Origin: Haloarcula sebkhae
GTDB taxonomy: Archaea; Halobacteriota; Halobacteria; Halobacteriales; Haloarculaceae
Length of the DNA stretch: 64,000 nt
Assembly: GCF_014647415.1 (NCBI RefSeq)
Contig: NZ_BMPD01000001.1
Coordinates: forward strand, 868,001 to 932,000
Direction: 5' to 3'
The notes under the pieces were generated by a model. It was not told the origin of the DNA. It made no database searches and saw nothing but the letters and a program-made list of their open reading frames with translations. Of this stretch, positions 52,769 through 60,881 are shown one piece after another; position 1 is the stretch's first letter, and each line of letters starts with the position of its first letter. Both the position numbers and the translations under genes were made by a program.

Positions 52769-53452
52769 CTACTGGCGCATATACCACAGCGCCGCCATGC
52801 CAGCGATGACAAATGCACCGCCAGCGAAGAACGCTAACCCCGGCGGAATCACAGCGGCGGCGGCTTCGGCACCGCCCTGTGCGGCAGTATCGAGTGCGCC
52901 CGCAGTAGCCTCGAAGCCGCCGTCGGTCACAGTCGCGTTCTCGGCGTAGAAACTCGGGTCCCGGGCTCCAGTGTCCGCACTCCCGGTCGACACTGCCGGG
53001 CCGCCGAACAGCGACCCAAGCCCGCTCCCGAATATCTGCTGGACCAGCAGGCTGGCAAAGCCGATGATCGCGAGACCGCCGATTATGTTCGCCAGCGCTG
53101 CCCGCAGTCCCGACGTCTCCTGTTCGTCACCGGCACAGATAACGAGTGGCTGGTTGGCCGGCGCGAACACGTCCATCTCACGGCCCTTCTCGGAGTACGC
53201 CGTGTCGACGACCTCGACCGCACCGGCGTTCTTGAGTTTCTTCAGGTGGTACTGGGCGTTTTGTAGCGACGTATCCACCCGGTCGGCTAGCTCTGACGGC
53301 GGTGCTGGCTCCTTGTTTAGCTCTGACAGTAAGTTACGCGCTGTCTCTGCCGAGAGTGCCGACAGCACGTCGTCCGCGTCATCACTGTCGACACCAATAA
53401 CTCGGGGTTCGGCGTCCGGGGTCGCCGGGTCCCAAGAGGGCAGCAACGACAT
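52769..53452 (-). CDS. Membrane-anchored ArsR-type winged-helix protein
   Basis: A 227-residue protein. Residues about 28-100 form an ArsR-like winged helix (ALSAETARNLLSELNKEP, 'ELADRVDTSLQNAQYHLKKL' as recognition region, then a wing ending EMDVFAPANQ). Two transmembrane segments follow (GLAIIGFASLLVQQIFG and GLAFFAGGAFVIAGMAALWY) separated by a Gly/Ala/Thr-rich extracellular part. A one-component regulator tied to the membrane; signal and targets are unknown. Compare the larger membrane regulator at 19044. Confidence 0.82.
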   Translation of the reverse strand: MSLLPSWDPATPDAEPRVIGVDSDDADDVLSALSAETARNLLSELNKEPAPPSELADRVDTSLQNAQYHLKKLKNAGAVEVVDTAYSEKGREMDVFAPANQPLVICAGDEQETSGLRAALANIIGGLAIIGFASLLVQQIFGSGLGSLFGGPAVSTGSADTGARDPSFYAENATVTDGGFEATAGALDTAAQGGAEAAAAVIPPGLAFFAGGAFVIAGMAALWYMRQ

Positions 53453-53611
53453 GACTATCTGTATGTTCTATGGGATTATGAGTCTTTGCCAAAGCACAGT
53501 GGTCGTTGTAGCTATCGGTCAAACCCGTATTTTACCCTCCAATATCGTCCAGTAGACGCCCGAAGGCGCGACTCCCGAAAGGACTTTGATGGCGGCTCGA
53601 CAACCGCCGGT

Positions 53612-53737
53612 ATGGCTGACCTGCTCACGTACGCGCTCCTCGCTGCTGTGCTCCTGTTTTTCTTTTTCATGTATCTGATGCTCCGGCGGACCTTCCAAGG
53701 ATTCAAAGAAGGGCTCCAGCAGAGCAAGAAGAAGTAG
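53612..53737 (+). CDS. Small single-pass membrane protein (41 aa)
   Basis: MADLLTYALLAAVLLFFFFM begins a 41-residue protein: one hydrophobic helix (about 5-24) followed by a basic cytoplasmic tail ending GLQQSKKK. The ATG lies after a GCGGC/TATA-poor leader; the upstream part of the frame is Arg-rich and not coding-like. Function unknown. It precedes the aminopeptidase gene by 43 bp in the same direction and may be co-transcribed. Confidence 0.6.
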   Translation: MADLLTYALLAAVLLFFFFMYLMLRRTFQGFKEGLQQSKKK

Positions 53738-53780
53738 CCGGGAGGGTAACGATTAGGGGCCGTCGGTGGTGCCTATCTGT

Positions 53781-54872
53781 ATGGACCCACGTATCCGGGA
53801 ACACGCGGAAGTCATTGTTGATCATTCTATCGACCTGAGCGAAGGCGACAACCTCGTTATCGACGCCCACCCGCAGGCTGCGGATCTCGTGACCGCGCTA
53901 CATGAGTTCGCTGCCGACCGCGGCGCAAATCCGCTTGTCGTGCAGGATCGCCTCGGCGAGCGGTTCCGCCGCGCCTACCTCCGCAACCGGGACGAGTTCG
54001 AGACGCCCAGCCACATCGAGGCACTGTACGAGGAGATGGACGCGTACATCGCCATCAAGGGCAGCGACAACGTCACCGAGACCAGCGACGTCGACCCCGA
54101 AACGACGGCCGCCTATCAGCAGTCCCAGCAGCCGCTCCTGAACGAACGACTCTCGAAGACCTGGTGTCTCACACAGTACCCTGCGCCCGCGAACGCCCAG
54201 CTCGCCCAAATCTCCACGGAGGGGTACGAGAACTTCGTCTGGGACGCCGTCCTCAAAGACTGGGACGCCGTCCGCGAGCACCAGTCGCAGATGGTTGAGA
54301 TTCTGGACCCCGCGGAGGAGGTCCGCATCGTCTCCGGGGAGACGACGGACGTGACGATGTCTGTCGCTGGTAACGAGACGCTCAACGACTACGGCAAAAA
54401 GAACCTCCCCGGTGGCGAGGTGTTCACTGCGCCAGTCCCCGACAGCGTCGAGGGCGAGGTGCTGTTCGACAAGCCGCTGTACCACCAAGGCCGGGAAGTG
54501 ACTGATGTCTTCCTCCGCTTCGAGGACGGCGAAGTCGTCGAGCACAGCGCCGCCAAGAACGAGGACCTCCTGACGGAAGTCCTGTCGACTGATGACGGTG
54601 CGAGCCGACTCGGCGAACTGGGTATCGGGATGAACCGCGATATCGACCAGTTCTCCTACAATATGCTGTTCGATGAAAAGATGGGCGACACCGTTCATAT
54701 GGCAGTAGGGCGAGCCTACGACGAGACTGTCGGCGAGGACAACGAGCAAAACGAGTCGGCCGTCCACGTCGACATGATCGTCGACATGAGCGAGGACTCG
54801 TTCATCGAAGTCGACGGCGAAGTCGTCCAGCGGAACGGGACGTTCGTCTTCGAAGACGGGTTCGAGGACTGA
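53781..54872 (+). CDS. M29 family aminopeptidase
   Basis: A 363-residue metallo-aminopeptidase of the thermophilic M29 type. MDPRIREHAEVIVDHSIDLS opens the N-terminal domain; the C-terminal dinuclear-metal domain includes VFTAPVPDSVEGEVLFDKPL, 'RLGELGIGMNRDIDQFSYNM' (Glu ligand), FDEKMGDTVHMAVGRAYDE (Glu and His) and AVHVDMIVDM (His, Asp). It degrades peptides in the cytoplasm. ATG 53781 is preferred over the frame start at 53766. A truncated copy of the palindromic element follows its stop. Confidence 0.93.
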   Translation: MDPRIREHAEVIVDHSIDLSEGDNLVIDAHPQAADLVTALHEFAADRGANPLVVQDRLGERFRRAYLRNRDEFETPSHIEALYEEMDAYIAIKGSDNVTETSDVDPETTAAYQQSQQPLLNERLSKTWCLTQYPAPANAQLAQISTEGYENFVWDAVLKDWDAVREHQSQMVEILDPAEEVRIVSGETTDVTMSVAGNETLNDYGKKNLPGGEVFTAPVPDSVEGEVLFDKPLYHQGREVTDVFLRFEDGEVVEHSAAKNEDLLTEVLSTDDGASRLGELGIGMNRDIDQFSYNMLFDEKMGDTVHMAVGRAYDETVGEDNEQNESAVHVDMIVDMSEDSFIEVDGEVVQRNGTFVFEDGFED

Positions 54873-54875
54873 GTA

Positions 54876-54936
54876 CCGACTGCGAACGGAGTGAGTGGTC
54901 GGCCTTTTCGCCGACGTTTTTCGAGGACGGGTTCGA
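54876..54936 (-). repeat. Modular palindromic intergenic element, partial copy 3
   Basis: Read on the minus strand: TTCGAACCCGTCC, then TCGAAAAACGTCGGCGAAAA, GGCCGACC, ACTCACTCCGTTCGC and the closing arm GTCGG. It matches copy 1 at 8502-8563 (CTCGAACCCCTCC...GAAAAACGTGGGCGAAAA...CTCACTTCGTTCGC). Hairpin arms CCGAC and GTCGG at 54876-54880 and 54898-54902. Modules 1 and 4 are missing. It starts 4 nt after the aminopeptidase stop, in inverted orientation relative to that gene. Confidence 0.7.
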
Positions 54937-55031
54937 AGCGTAACGCCGGACCCACACTGTGTGGCTGGCTCGATTTCTGTCCTCACACCCCGGACAGGAA
55001 GCTTATCATGCCGGCCGGGGTAGGTTCAGGT

Positions 55032-55406
55032 ATGAGTGAACAGCGGTCCCTCCTCATTCGGGCGGTGTGGTTCCTGCTCGTCGGCTGGTGGGTGACCGGT
55101 ATCTGGCTCTCGGTCGCGTGGTTCCTGAACGTCACAATCATCGGCCTCCCGTTCGGCATCAAGATGATAAACAGGGTCCCGCTGGTGCTGACGCTCAAGC
55201 GACGTGACCGGCTCGTCACGGAGAGTGACGGCGGCTCGCAGCACTCACTGCTCGTCCGCGCGGTCTGGTTCGTCTTCGTCGGCTGGTGGGCCAGTGGCGT
55301 CTGGACCGGCGTCGCGTACGCGCTTTCTCTAACAATCGTCGGCCTGCCGCTGGCGATCTGGATGTACAATAGACTCCCCTTCGTCGTTTCGCTGTACCAG
55401 TACTGA
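55032..55406 (+). CDS. YccF-domain membrane protein
   Basis: A 124-residue protein with two similar halves, each RAVWF.LVGWW..G.W..VA...N/L..TI.GLP..I.M.NR, i.e. MSEQRSLLIRAVWFLLVGWW and 'HSLLVRAVWFVFVGWWASGV' as the start of each. Both halves have two membrane segments and end in a GLP motif typical of YccF. Function unknown. It arose by internal duplication, as in the bacterial family. Convergent with the DUF21 gene, 3 bp apart. Confidence 0.88.
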   Translation: MSEQRSLLIRAVWFLLVGWWVTGIWLSVAWFLNVTIIGLPFGIKMINRVPLVLTLKRRDRLVTESDGGSQHSLLVRAVWFVFVGWWASGVWTGVAYALSLTIVGLPLAIWMYNRLPFVVSLYQY

Positions 55407-55409
55407 CGA

Positions 55410-55925
55410 TCAGTCCAGATACGGCTTCTCGATGTCGGTTTCGACGGGAATGAGGGCGTTTATGCGACTGGTGATCCCGTCGAACAACGTGATAAGCGGA
55501 GAGAGGACGCGCTCGATGATTCGGACCGGCGATGCGACGGTCAGTGCCCACGCTTGTGCATTGCCGAGGCCGAACGCCTTCGGCACGATCTCGCCGAAAA
55601 TCAGGATGAGGAAGCTCGTCACGACCGTGGTTGCAACGACCGCCGGCCCCGGAGAGAGATAGCTCGCGACGAGGACGGTGATGATGCTCGAAATCGCGAT
55701 GTTGACGATGTTGTTGCCGACCAGCAGCGTCACCAGCAGGCGGTGTGGATTGTCGTACAGTTCCTGCAGCACCTGCGCCCGTCGCTCCCCCGTCGCCGCC
55801 TGCTGTGCGATCCAGTCTTTCTGTAGCGAAAACACCGCTATCTCCGAACTGGAAAAGAACGCACTCAATCCGAGAAGCACGACCACCGCGAGTCTGCCAC
55901 CGACTGCTACGATAGGGCCACTCAT
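55410..55925 (-). CDS. DUF21 (CNNM transmembrane) protein without CBS domains
   Basis: A 171-residue membrane protein with the DUF21/CNNM transmembrane domain: SAFFSSSEIAVFSL, a cytoplasmic 'QVLQELYDNPHRLLVTLLVG' loop, NNIVNIAISS and FGEIVPKAFG. In CNNM/CorC proteins this domain handles Mg2+ or Na+; full-length members add CBS and CorC-C domains (~400-450 residues), which are absent. The stop follows EKPYLD, and the neighbouring gene begins 3 bp away, so no lost CBS region is seen here. Probably a complete short form. Confidence 0.85.
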   Translation of the reverse strand: MSGPIVAVGGRLAVVVLLGLSAFFSSSEIAVFSLQKDWIAQQAATGERRAQVLQELYDNPHRLLVTLLVGNNIVNIAISSIITVLVASYLSPGPAVVATTVVTSFLILIFGEIVPKAFGLGNAQAWALTVASPVRIIERVLSPLITLFDGITSRINALIPVETDIEKPYLD

Positions 55926-56032
55926 ACCCTGCCTTCAGCGAGACGAAGGAAGAAGGCGGCGACGCGGCCTGTCTGCTTGCGAGCCAACGGATGCGGCGAA
56001 GGATACTCGACGCTCCAGCCCATTGTTATCGT

Positions 56033-56362
56033 ATGCCACTTGGCCAGGTGGAACTGGCGTTACGCGTCATCGCCGGCCTGTTCGTCATCGTCGCACCGAC
56101 GCTGCTGTTTCTGGGGCTGTGGCGCGGCCTCGAAGCGATGCGTGACGACGAACTCATCCAGCAGGCCCACCAGCGCACCGAGATGCGGGAGCAGTCGCCG
56201 ACCGGCCCCGACTGGCCGGCCGACGCCCTCACCGACGACAGGGTGTCACTGCTGTCTGAAACCAATATGTCGGTCGTGACCTGTGGCACCTGCGGCACGC
56301 CGAACATGCAAGACGCCACCTACTGTCAGGAATGTCTCACAGAACTGGAGCAGTCAGTCTAA
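56033..56362 (+). CDS. Small membrane protein with C-terminal zinc ribbon
   Basis: A 109-residue protein: MPLGQVELALRVIAGLFVIV begins an N-terminal membrane segment, then an acidic/basic cytoplasmic part (about 45-85) and a C-terminal zinc ribbon CGTCGTPN...YCQECLTEL with four cysteines (two CxxC pairs). A haloarchaeal family of unknown function. ATG 56033 is favoured by the hydrophobic start. Its 3' end overlaps the convergent gene by 9 bp. Confidence 0.75.
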   Translation: MPLGQVELALRVIAGLFVIVAPTLLFLGLWRGLEAMRDDELIQQAHQRTEMREQSPTGPDWPADALTDDRVSLLSETNMSVVTCGTCGTPNMQDATYCQECLTELEQSV

Positions 56363-57190
56363 CGTGTCGCTCCCGTCGACCTGGATCGCTATCGTCGGCT
56401 CGGAGCGCTCCGCGCTGCAGTCGATGTCTCGCTCGACGGCGTACGTTTTCGGCTCCGTCCGGTTCGGGTCGATCGGTAACTCAGCGGTGACGGCGTAGGA
56501 CTTCGTCGTCGAAGCGCCGATGGTGTCCTCGTCCCACTCGATATCGGTGTCGACGTACACGCTGTCCTCCGGGTGGTCTGTCGGTCCGACCAGACAGCCT
56601 GAAAGCGAGGGGAGGTCTAGCGCTCGCAGGAACGGCGACGGGTTCGACGCGGTAACGGCCCCGATCTCTGCCTCGATGTACGGGTACCTGTCCGGGTTCT
56701 CCGGCTCCGGGACCGACACGGTGACCGACTCGTTTGTCTGCACGTCGTATGTCACTCCCCCGCTGAGCGCGTCGGCTCCCACGAGAACGGCGCTCACGAT
56801 GAGGAGACCGCCGAGGGCGGCTGCCGCCGTTCGCCGCGACGGTGTCGGAATCCCTGCCCGGAGCGCGTAGCCGAGCCCGACGAACAGCCCCGCAGATATG
56901 GCGAGCAACAGGAACGTGCCCGTCTCGCCGGGCGAATACCGAACGACGACGTAGCCGACGAACACGACGTAGGTCACGCCGCTGAGAGCGAAGGCGACGA
57001 CGTCGAGCACGTCCCGTTCGAGGGCCACACCTGCAACGAACAGCACAACAAAGCCAAGCAACAGCAGCGCCGCTTTCACCGTTATCGAGAGGTCGAACAC
57101 GACATCACGGACGAAATACAGGAGCGCCGCCGCAGCGAACAGGACACCAAGTGCATACAGGAGTTTGCCGCTGTCGATGGCAAGGCGCAT
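56354..57190 (-). CDS. Polytopic membrane protein with extracytoplasmic domain
   Basis: A 278-residue protein with about five N-terminal membrane segments (residues 10-150; LLYALGVLFAAAALLYFVRD, ALLLLGFVVLFVAGVALE and others) and a C-terminal beta-rich domain of ~120 residues (VTYDVQTNESVTVSVPEPEN, ending with IAIQVDGSDTLD). Two cysteines (CLVG and DIDC) could pair outside. I do not recognise the family. Single gene, convergent with the zinc-ribbon membrane protein. Confidence 0.72.
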   Translation of the reverse strand: MRLAIDSGKLLYALGVLFAAAALLYFVRDVVFDLSITVKAALLLLGFVVLFVAGVALERDVLDVVAFALSGVTYVVFVGYVVVRYSPGETGTFLLLAISAGLFVGLGYALRAGIPTPSRRTAAAALGGLLIVSAVLVGADALSGGVTYDVQTNESVTVSVPEPENPDRYPYIEAEIGAVTASNPSPFLRALDLPSLSGCLVGPTDHPEDSVYVDTDIEWDEDTIGASTTKSYAVTAELPIDPNRTEPKTYAVERDIDCSAERSEPTIAIQVDGSDTLD

Positions 57191-57291
57191 GGAGGGTCAC
57201 CGACATTTCTCTGAGGTGAGACATAAAGCCACGGCCGGACAGTACAGGCCCGCGAATTGTGGCAATCGAGAAGACAAACCGAACTGGGGCG

Positions 57292-58320
57292 CTAGTCGTC
57301 GGCCGTCGCTCGGCCGGCGTCAGCACCGTTCGACAGCGGTGTCCGTTCAACGACTGTCCCGTCGTAGGTCGGGTACTGCTCGACGATTTCGCCCTTCTCC
57401 ACGTCGCCCTCCTCGACCATCTCTTCGAGCAGCCACCAGGCGAGTTCGACGTGGTCGGATTTGACGGTGTAGTACTCTTCGGGAACGCCGAGGGTTTCGA
57501 GTCGGGCCTCGGAGGTCCACGCCTTCCCGTAGACGAGCGTCCCGTCGTCGGTCACGTCGTCGAACGGGCGGCGGATGTTACGAGCCATCCGCTTGAGCCG
57601 CGAGCGGTGCTGGGCGGCGTCCTTGAACACGCTCGTACAGAAGTACACCTTCTCGTGGTCGCCCATCGTCTCCAGGATGTCGTGGGAGCCCTCGACTGCG
57701 CTCATGTGGTCCTCTTTCAGCTCGAAGCCCTCCTCCTGCATCCGGCGGTAGTTCCCGTCGGACATCTCGAACTCGTTGATGTTACAGAAGTCGGCTGCGC
57801 CCTCGTCGAGGAATTCGAGGAACTCCTCCTCGGCGCGGATGCCGGGGATCTCGAAGGCCGGCGTCAGTCCTTCTTCGCGGGCGATGTAGAGGATGTCCTC
57901 CCACTCGGTGCCGTGGAGGTCGCCCCACTGCTCCAGCGGCGGGTGGAAGCGGATCTCGTCGAGGCCGGCTTCCGAGAGTCGGCGCATGTTCTCGCGGCCG
58001 CCGGGGATTCCGGTGTATAGGTGCGTGTGGTGATCCTCGCCGAACTCGTCTTTCAGCAGTTCCAAATAGTGACAGGTCCGGTCGAGGACTTCCTGGGGTT
58101 CGCCACCCGTGATTGAGGTGCCCAGCGCGCTCATGCGCTTGGCTTCCTCGATAACGTCCGAGTCGTCCTCGATGGGACGCTCGTTGGCGTACATCTGGGT
58201 GACGTTCTTGCGGTTTTCCCCGAGGGGACAGTAGAAGCAGTCTCGCTGATCGCAGTAGCCGTAGACGAACAGCACCATCTTGCCGCCTTTGGCGCACTGT
58301 TCGCAGCCCTCGGAAATCAT
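57292..58320 (-). CDS. Radical SAM protein (COG2108-like)
   Basis: A 342-residue enzyme with a radical SAM domain. The cluster motif is YGYCDQRDCFYCPLG, i.e. CX4CX2C instead of the canonical CX3CX2C; the cysteine codons were checked directly. Other features are SITGGEPQEVL (SAM-binding GGE), a 'LYTGIPGGRENMRRLSEAGL' segment and EIPGIRAEEEFLEFLDEG. It matches an archaeal family of unknown reaction. The ATG at 58320 (MISEGCEQC) is chosen because the open frame beyond it overlaps the divergent PsiE-like gene. An additional N-terminal CEQC lies just before the cluster motif. Confidence 0.88.
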   Translation of the reverse strand: MISEGCEQCAKGGKMVLFVYGYCDQRDCFYCPLGENRKNVTQMYANERPIEDDSDVIEEAKRMSALGTSITGGEPQEVLDRTCHYLELLKDEFGEDHHTHLYTGIPGGRENMRRLSEAGLDEIRFHPPLEQWGDLHGTEWEDILYIAREEGLTPAFEIPGIRAEEEFLEFLDEGAADFCNINEFEMSDGNYRRMQEEGFELKEDHMSAVEGSHDILETMGDHEKVYFCTSVFKDAAQHRSRLKRMARNIRRPFDDVTDDGTLVYGKAWTSEARLETLGVPEEYYTVKSDHVELAWWLLEEMVEEGDVEKGEIVEQYPTYDGTVVERTPLSNGADAGRATADD

Positions 58321-58440
58321 TGTCTCTAGCCACCGCTCCCAGCGGGAAAAAGCGTGCGCATCTGACCCGGCGTGGGATAGGACGGCATGGGATGGGCCAC
58401 GCCAGATAGGGACCGCTTTGAATGGGCTGGCGTCCGTTCT

Positions 58441-58947
58441 ATGCGTATGGATGACGAGGACGCCGACCCCGTCGGCGGGCCACTGCCGGAAGCGGAGTCG
58501 TTCGACGATAGAGTGCTGGGGGTCAGCGAGTCGCTCATCCGGTACGTCGAGGTCATCGCGGCGCTCGTACTGGTTCTCCTCTTTGCTATCGGTGTCTTCG
58601 ATCTGACCCTCCAGATATTCCAGAGCGCGCTTCGTGGCGATATCACCGACCCGCTGGTCGTTGTCGGCTTCATCGACACGGCCCTCCTCCTCTTCATCAT
58701 CGTCGAGGTGTACCAGACCGTGGTCGCGTACACGCAGGAAAGCGAGACGCGTCGCATCGTCCGCCTGGTCATCTACACGGGCGTCATCGCGATGGTCCGG
58801 AAGGCCATCATCTTCCGCACCGGCGAGTACAGCTCCGAACAGGCCGCGCTCACCGCTGCCGCAGCCTACACGCTCATCATTCTCGGGCTCGCGGCGCTGC
58901 TGCTCGTCGAGCGCCGGACCCGCGGGACGCTGCCGGAATCGGGGTAA
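58441..58947 (+). CDS. PsiE-like membrane protein
   Basis: A 168-residue protein with an acidic N-terminus (1-25) and four membrane segments: VEVIAALVLVLLFAIGVFDL, VVVGFIDTALLLFIIVEVYQ, 'IVRLVIYTGVIAMVRKAIIF' and a final AYTLIILGLAALLLVE. This is the phosphate-starvation-inducible PsiE-like fold (charged loop ETRRIVR before the third helix). Function unknown. Alternative ATG at 58447. It lies upstream of the DUF373 gene in the same direction, 44 bp away. Confidence 0.8.
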   Translation: MRMDDEDADPVGGPLPEAESFDDRVLGVSESLIRYVEVIAALVLVLLFAIGVFDLTLQIFQSALRGDITDPLVVVGFIDTALLLFIIVEVYQTVVAYTQESETRRIVRLVIYTGVIAMVRKAIIFRTGEYSSEQAALTAAAAYTLIILGLAALLLVERRTRGTLPESG

Positions 58948-58991
58948 ACGGTCCCGAAAGAAGTTAAACACAGACGGCGTAGCGCCGGTAG

Positions 58992-60089
58992 ATGCTGCTG
59001 GTGCTGTGTATCGACCTCGACGACGACCTCGGCCGCAAGACCGGCATCGACACCCCCGTCATCGGGCGCGATGCCGTCGTAGACGCAGCGGTGGCGCTGG
59101 CTTCCAACGACCCGGAGGACTCCGACGTGAACGTCCTGTTCGAGGGCGTCCACATCTACGACGACATCACCGACGAACCGGTCGAAGTCGCCGCCGTCAC
59201 CGGCGTTGACGGGAGCGATGTCGCTGCCAACCGAGCGGTCGGCGAGGAGGTCGATACCGTTCTCGCATCGCTGGCGGCCAGCGAGGACGTACGGGCGCTC
59301 ATCGTCACCGACGGCGCACAGGACGAGTCGGTGGTCCCCGTCATCCGCTCTCGGGTCCGCATCGACGGCGTCCGCCGCGTCGTCGTCCGGCAGGCCCAGA
59401 ACCTCGAATCGATGTACTACACGATCAAGCAGGTGCTCGACGACCCGGAGACCCGCGGGACGATACTAGTTCCGCTGGGTATCCTCCTGCTGATTTACCC
59501 GCTGACGATCGCCATCGAAGCACTGGGCTACCCCGGCTCCGCGCTGGGTGTCATCTCCGGCCTGCTCGGCCTCTATATCCTCGCCCGGGGCCTCGGCGCT
59601 GAGAAGATACTGGACGAAGCGGTCGAGCGGACGACCTCAGGGCTGTACGCCGGCCGCGTGACGATCATCACCTACGTCGTCGCGGCCGCACTGCTCGTTA
59701 TCGGCGGCGTTAGCGGTGTCCAGGAACTCGAACGCCGAACGGACCCGGACGCGCTGAAAGTCATCGCGTCGCTGGTCTACGGTGCGATTCAGTGGTTTGC
59801 CGCCGCGGGCATTACCTCCAGCCTCGGCCGCGTGACCGACGAGTATCTCGACGGGAGCTTCCGCTGGCGGTATCTCAACGCCCCGTTTTACGTCCTCTCG
59901 ATCGCCGCTGTCCTGCACGCTGTCAGCGCGTTCTTCATCGGTATCCACGAGTTGGAGTACCTAGCGGTGATGCTCACCGGCGGGACCCTGCTCGGTCTGG
60001 TCAGTACGCTGGCCTTCGCCGTCGCGGAGGCCCGCTTCGACCACCCCGAACAGCACAATCAAGGCCCCGGCGGTCCCTCCTCCGAGTGA
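58992..60089 (+). CDS. DUF373 family membrane protein
   Basis: A 365-residue protein of the archaeal DUF373 family. The soluble N-terminal half (about 1-150) starts LLVLCIDLDDDLGRKTGIDT and includes the Asp-rich motif and GVHIYDDI, followed by five to six membrane segments (RGTILVPLGILLLIYPLTIA onward). A C-terminal Gly/Pro-rich tail ends the protein. Function is unknown, though the Asp-rich start resembles nucleotide- or metal-binding sites. Its stop overlaps the next gene's start by 1 nt (TGATG). Confidence 0.88.
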   Translation: MLLVLCIDLDDDLGRKTGIDTPVIGRDAVVDAAVALASNDPEDSDVNVLFEGVHIYDDITDEPVEVAAVTGVDGSDVAANRAVGEEVDTVLASLAASEDVRALIVTDGAQDESVVPVIRSRVRIDGVRRVVVRQAQNLESMYYTIKQVLDDPETRGTILVPLGILLLIYPLTIAIEALGYPGSALGVISGLLGLYILARGLGAEKILDEAVERTTSGLYAGRVTIITYVVAAALLVIGGVSGVQELERRTDPDALKVIASLVYGAIQWFAAAGITSSLGRVTDEYLDGSFRWRYLNAPFYVLSIAAVLHAVSAFFIGIHELEYLAVMLTGGTLLGLVSTLAFAVAEARFDHPEQHNQGPGGPSSE

Positions 60090-60385
60090 TGTACGTCTCC
60101 CGTGCCGTCGAGAGTCTTCGCGCGGACCCTATCGAAGGTGAGCCCGTCGACCTGGTTCTCGAAACGGCCGACGATGCTGCCCCCGAGCGTGTCGCCGCGG
60201 CCGCGGAGGCCGCCGGCGCGACCGTCGAGCGCCACCTCCAGTTCGACGATCTGCTGGTCTCGACCACACAGGACGAAATCGACGCCCTCTGTGAACTGGA
60301 CGGGCTGACGGCGATTCAGACCGGCAACGTGAACGCCATCACGACGGCTGACGATGTCGAGGAAGACCTCGACCGCGATGGTTGA
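60089..60385 (+). CDS. Small conserved haloarchaeal protein (98 aa)
   Basis: A 98-residue acidic protein, MYVSRAVESLRADPIEGEPV at the start, with two beta-alpha units (DLVLETADDAAPERVAAAAE and VERHLQFDDLLVSTTQDEID) giving a ferredoxin-like or ACT-like pattern, ending with an acidic tail EEDLDRDG. Function not known. Translationally coupled with DUF373 through TGATG, so it is probably a partner or part of the same process. It ends 54 nt before the tRNA gene. Confidence 0.75.
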   Translation: MYVSRAVESLRADPIEGEPVDLVLETADDAAPERVAAAAEAAGATVERHLQFDDLLVSTTQDEIDALCELDGLTAIQTGNVNAITTADDVEEDLDRDG

Positions 60386-60439
60386 GCGGCGACCGTGTTC
60401 CGCACTTCTTTTGTCACCACCGGAAATATACGATAGCGA

Positions 60440-60544
60440 GGGCACGTAGCTCAGCCCGGATAGAGCGTCGGACTTCTATCTCCGCTGGCGCTGCCATCGG
60501 GGGAAGACATCCGACGGTCGTGGGTTCAAATCCCACCGTGCCCG
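60440..60544 (+). tRNA. tRNA-Arg (anticodon UCU) with an intron
   Basis: Acceptor arms GGGCACG and CGTGCCC (60440-60446 and 60537-60543) with discriminator G, D-arm GCTC...GAGC, anticodon stem TCGGA/TCCGA around CTTCTA|A giving anticodon TCT, 5-nt variable loop CGGTC and T-arm GTGGG-TTCAAAT-CCCAC. The mature length is 75 nt after removal of a 30-nt intron at the canonical 37/38 position. It reads AGA/AGG arginine codons, rare in this genome. CCA is not encoded. Confidence 0.95.
60479..60508 (+). other. tRNA-Arg intron with bulge-helix-bulge splice site
   Basis: A 30-nt intron. The exon-intron RNA can fold as an archaeal bulge-helix-bulge: CUUC of the anticodon loop pairs with GAAG near the intron 3' end (4-bp helix); the 3-nt bulges UAU and ACA flank it, with cuts after UA and AC; CUCC then pairs with GGGG inside the intron. 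This fixes the intron as 60479-60508. Confidence 0.9.
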
Positions 60545-60881
60545 TGACATCCTCAGGCAACGCGAGGTATGCTGAACTGCAGCGCGCGGGAGATTCAATT
60601 TGTAAGTGCATCCGTAATTTTGTACCCTGCAAGTCTAGAGAAGTAACTGCGAGACAGTGATTTGTCTCGCTGAAAACGGGAGACAGGAACACCGCCTTCG
60701 CATTGGTGTTCCGGGCTTGGATAGCCCCCTGATATCCATGCGTTTTGCTGATAATTGCTGTTCAAGCCGAGCTTGCAGGCTACAATACTGCCTTGAAAAC
60801 CTACAGTGAAAGCTTGTAACGTTGGATTTGGATTGAACGGTCTGAGTGGTTTATACCATTGTCTTTCATGGAGTGATTCGT
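60545..60881. other. Intergenic region with two hairpins
   Basis: No gene is supported in this ~340-bp, AT-richer stretch between the tRNA and the pilin gene. It contains two perfect stems of 8 bp: GCGAGACA/TGTCTCGC (60649-60670) and GGAACACC/GGTGTTCC (60686-60712). The first could end tRNA transcription. No integrase, nor repeat of the tRNA 3' end, was seen. Confidence 0.55.
60850..60856 (+). promoter_or_regulatory. TATA box of the pilin gene
   Basis: TTTATAC lies 26-32 nt before the ATG at 60882 and sets the start of the pilin gene downstream of the longer open frame. Confidence 0.6.
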
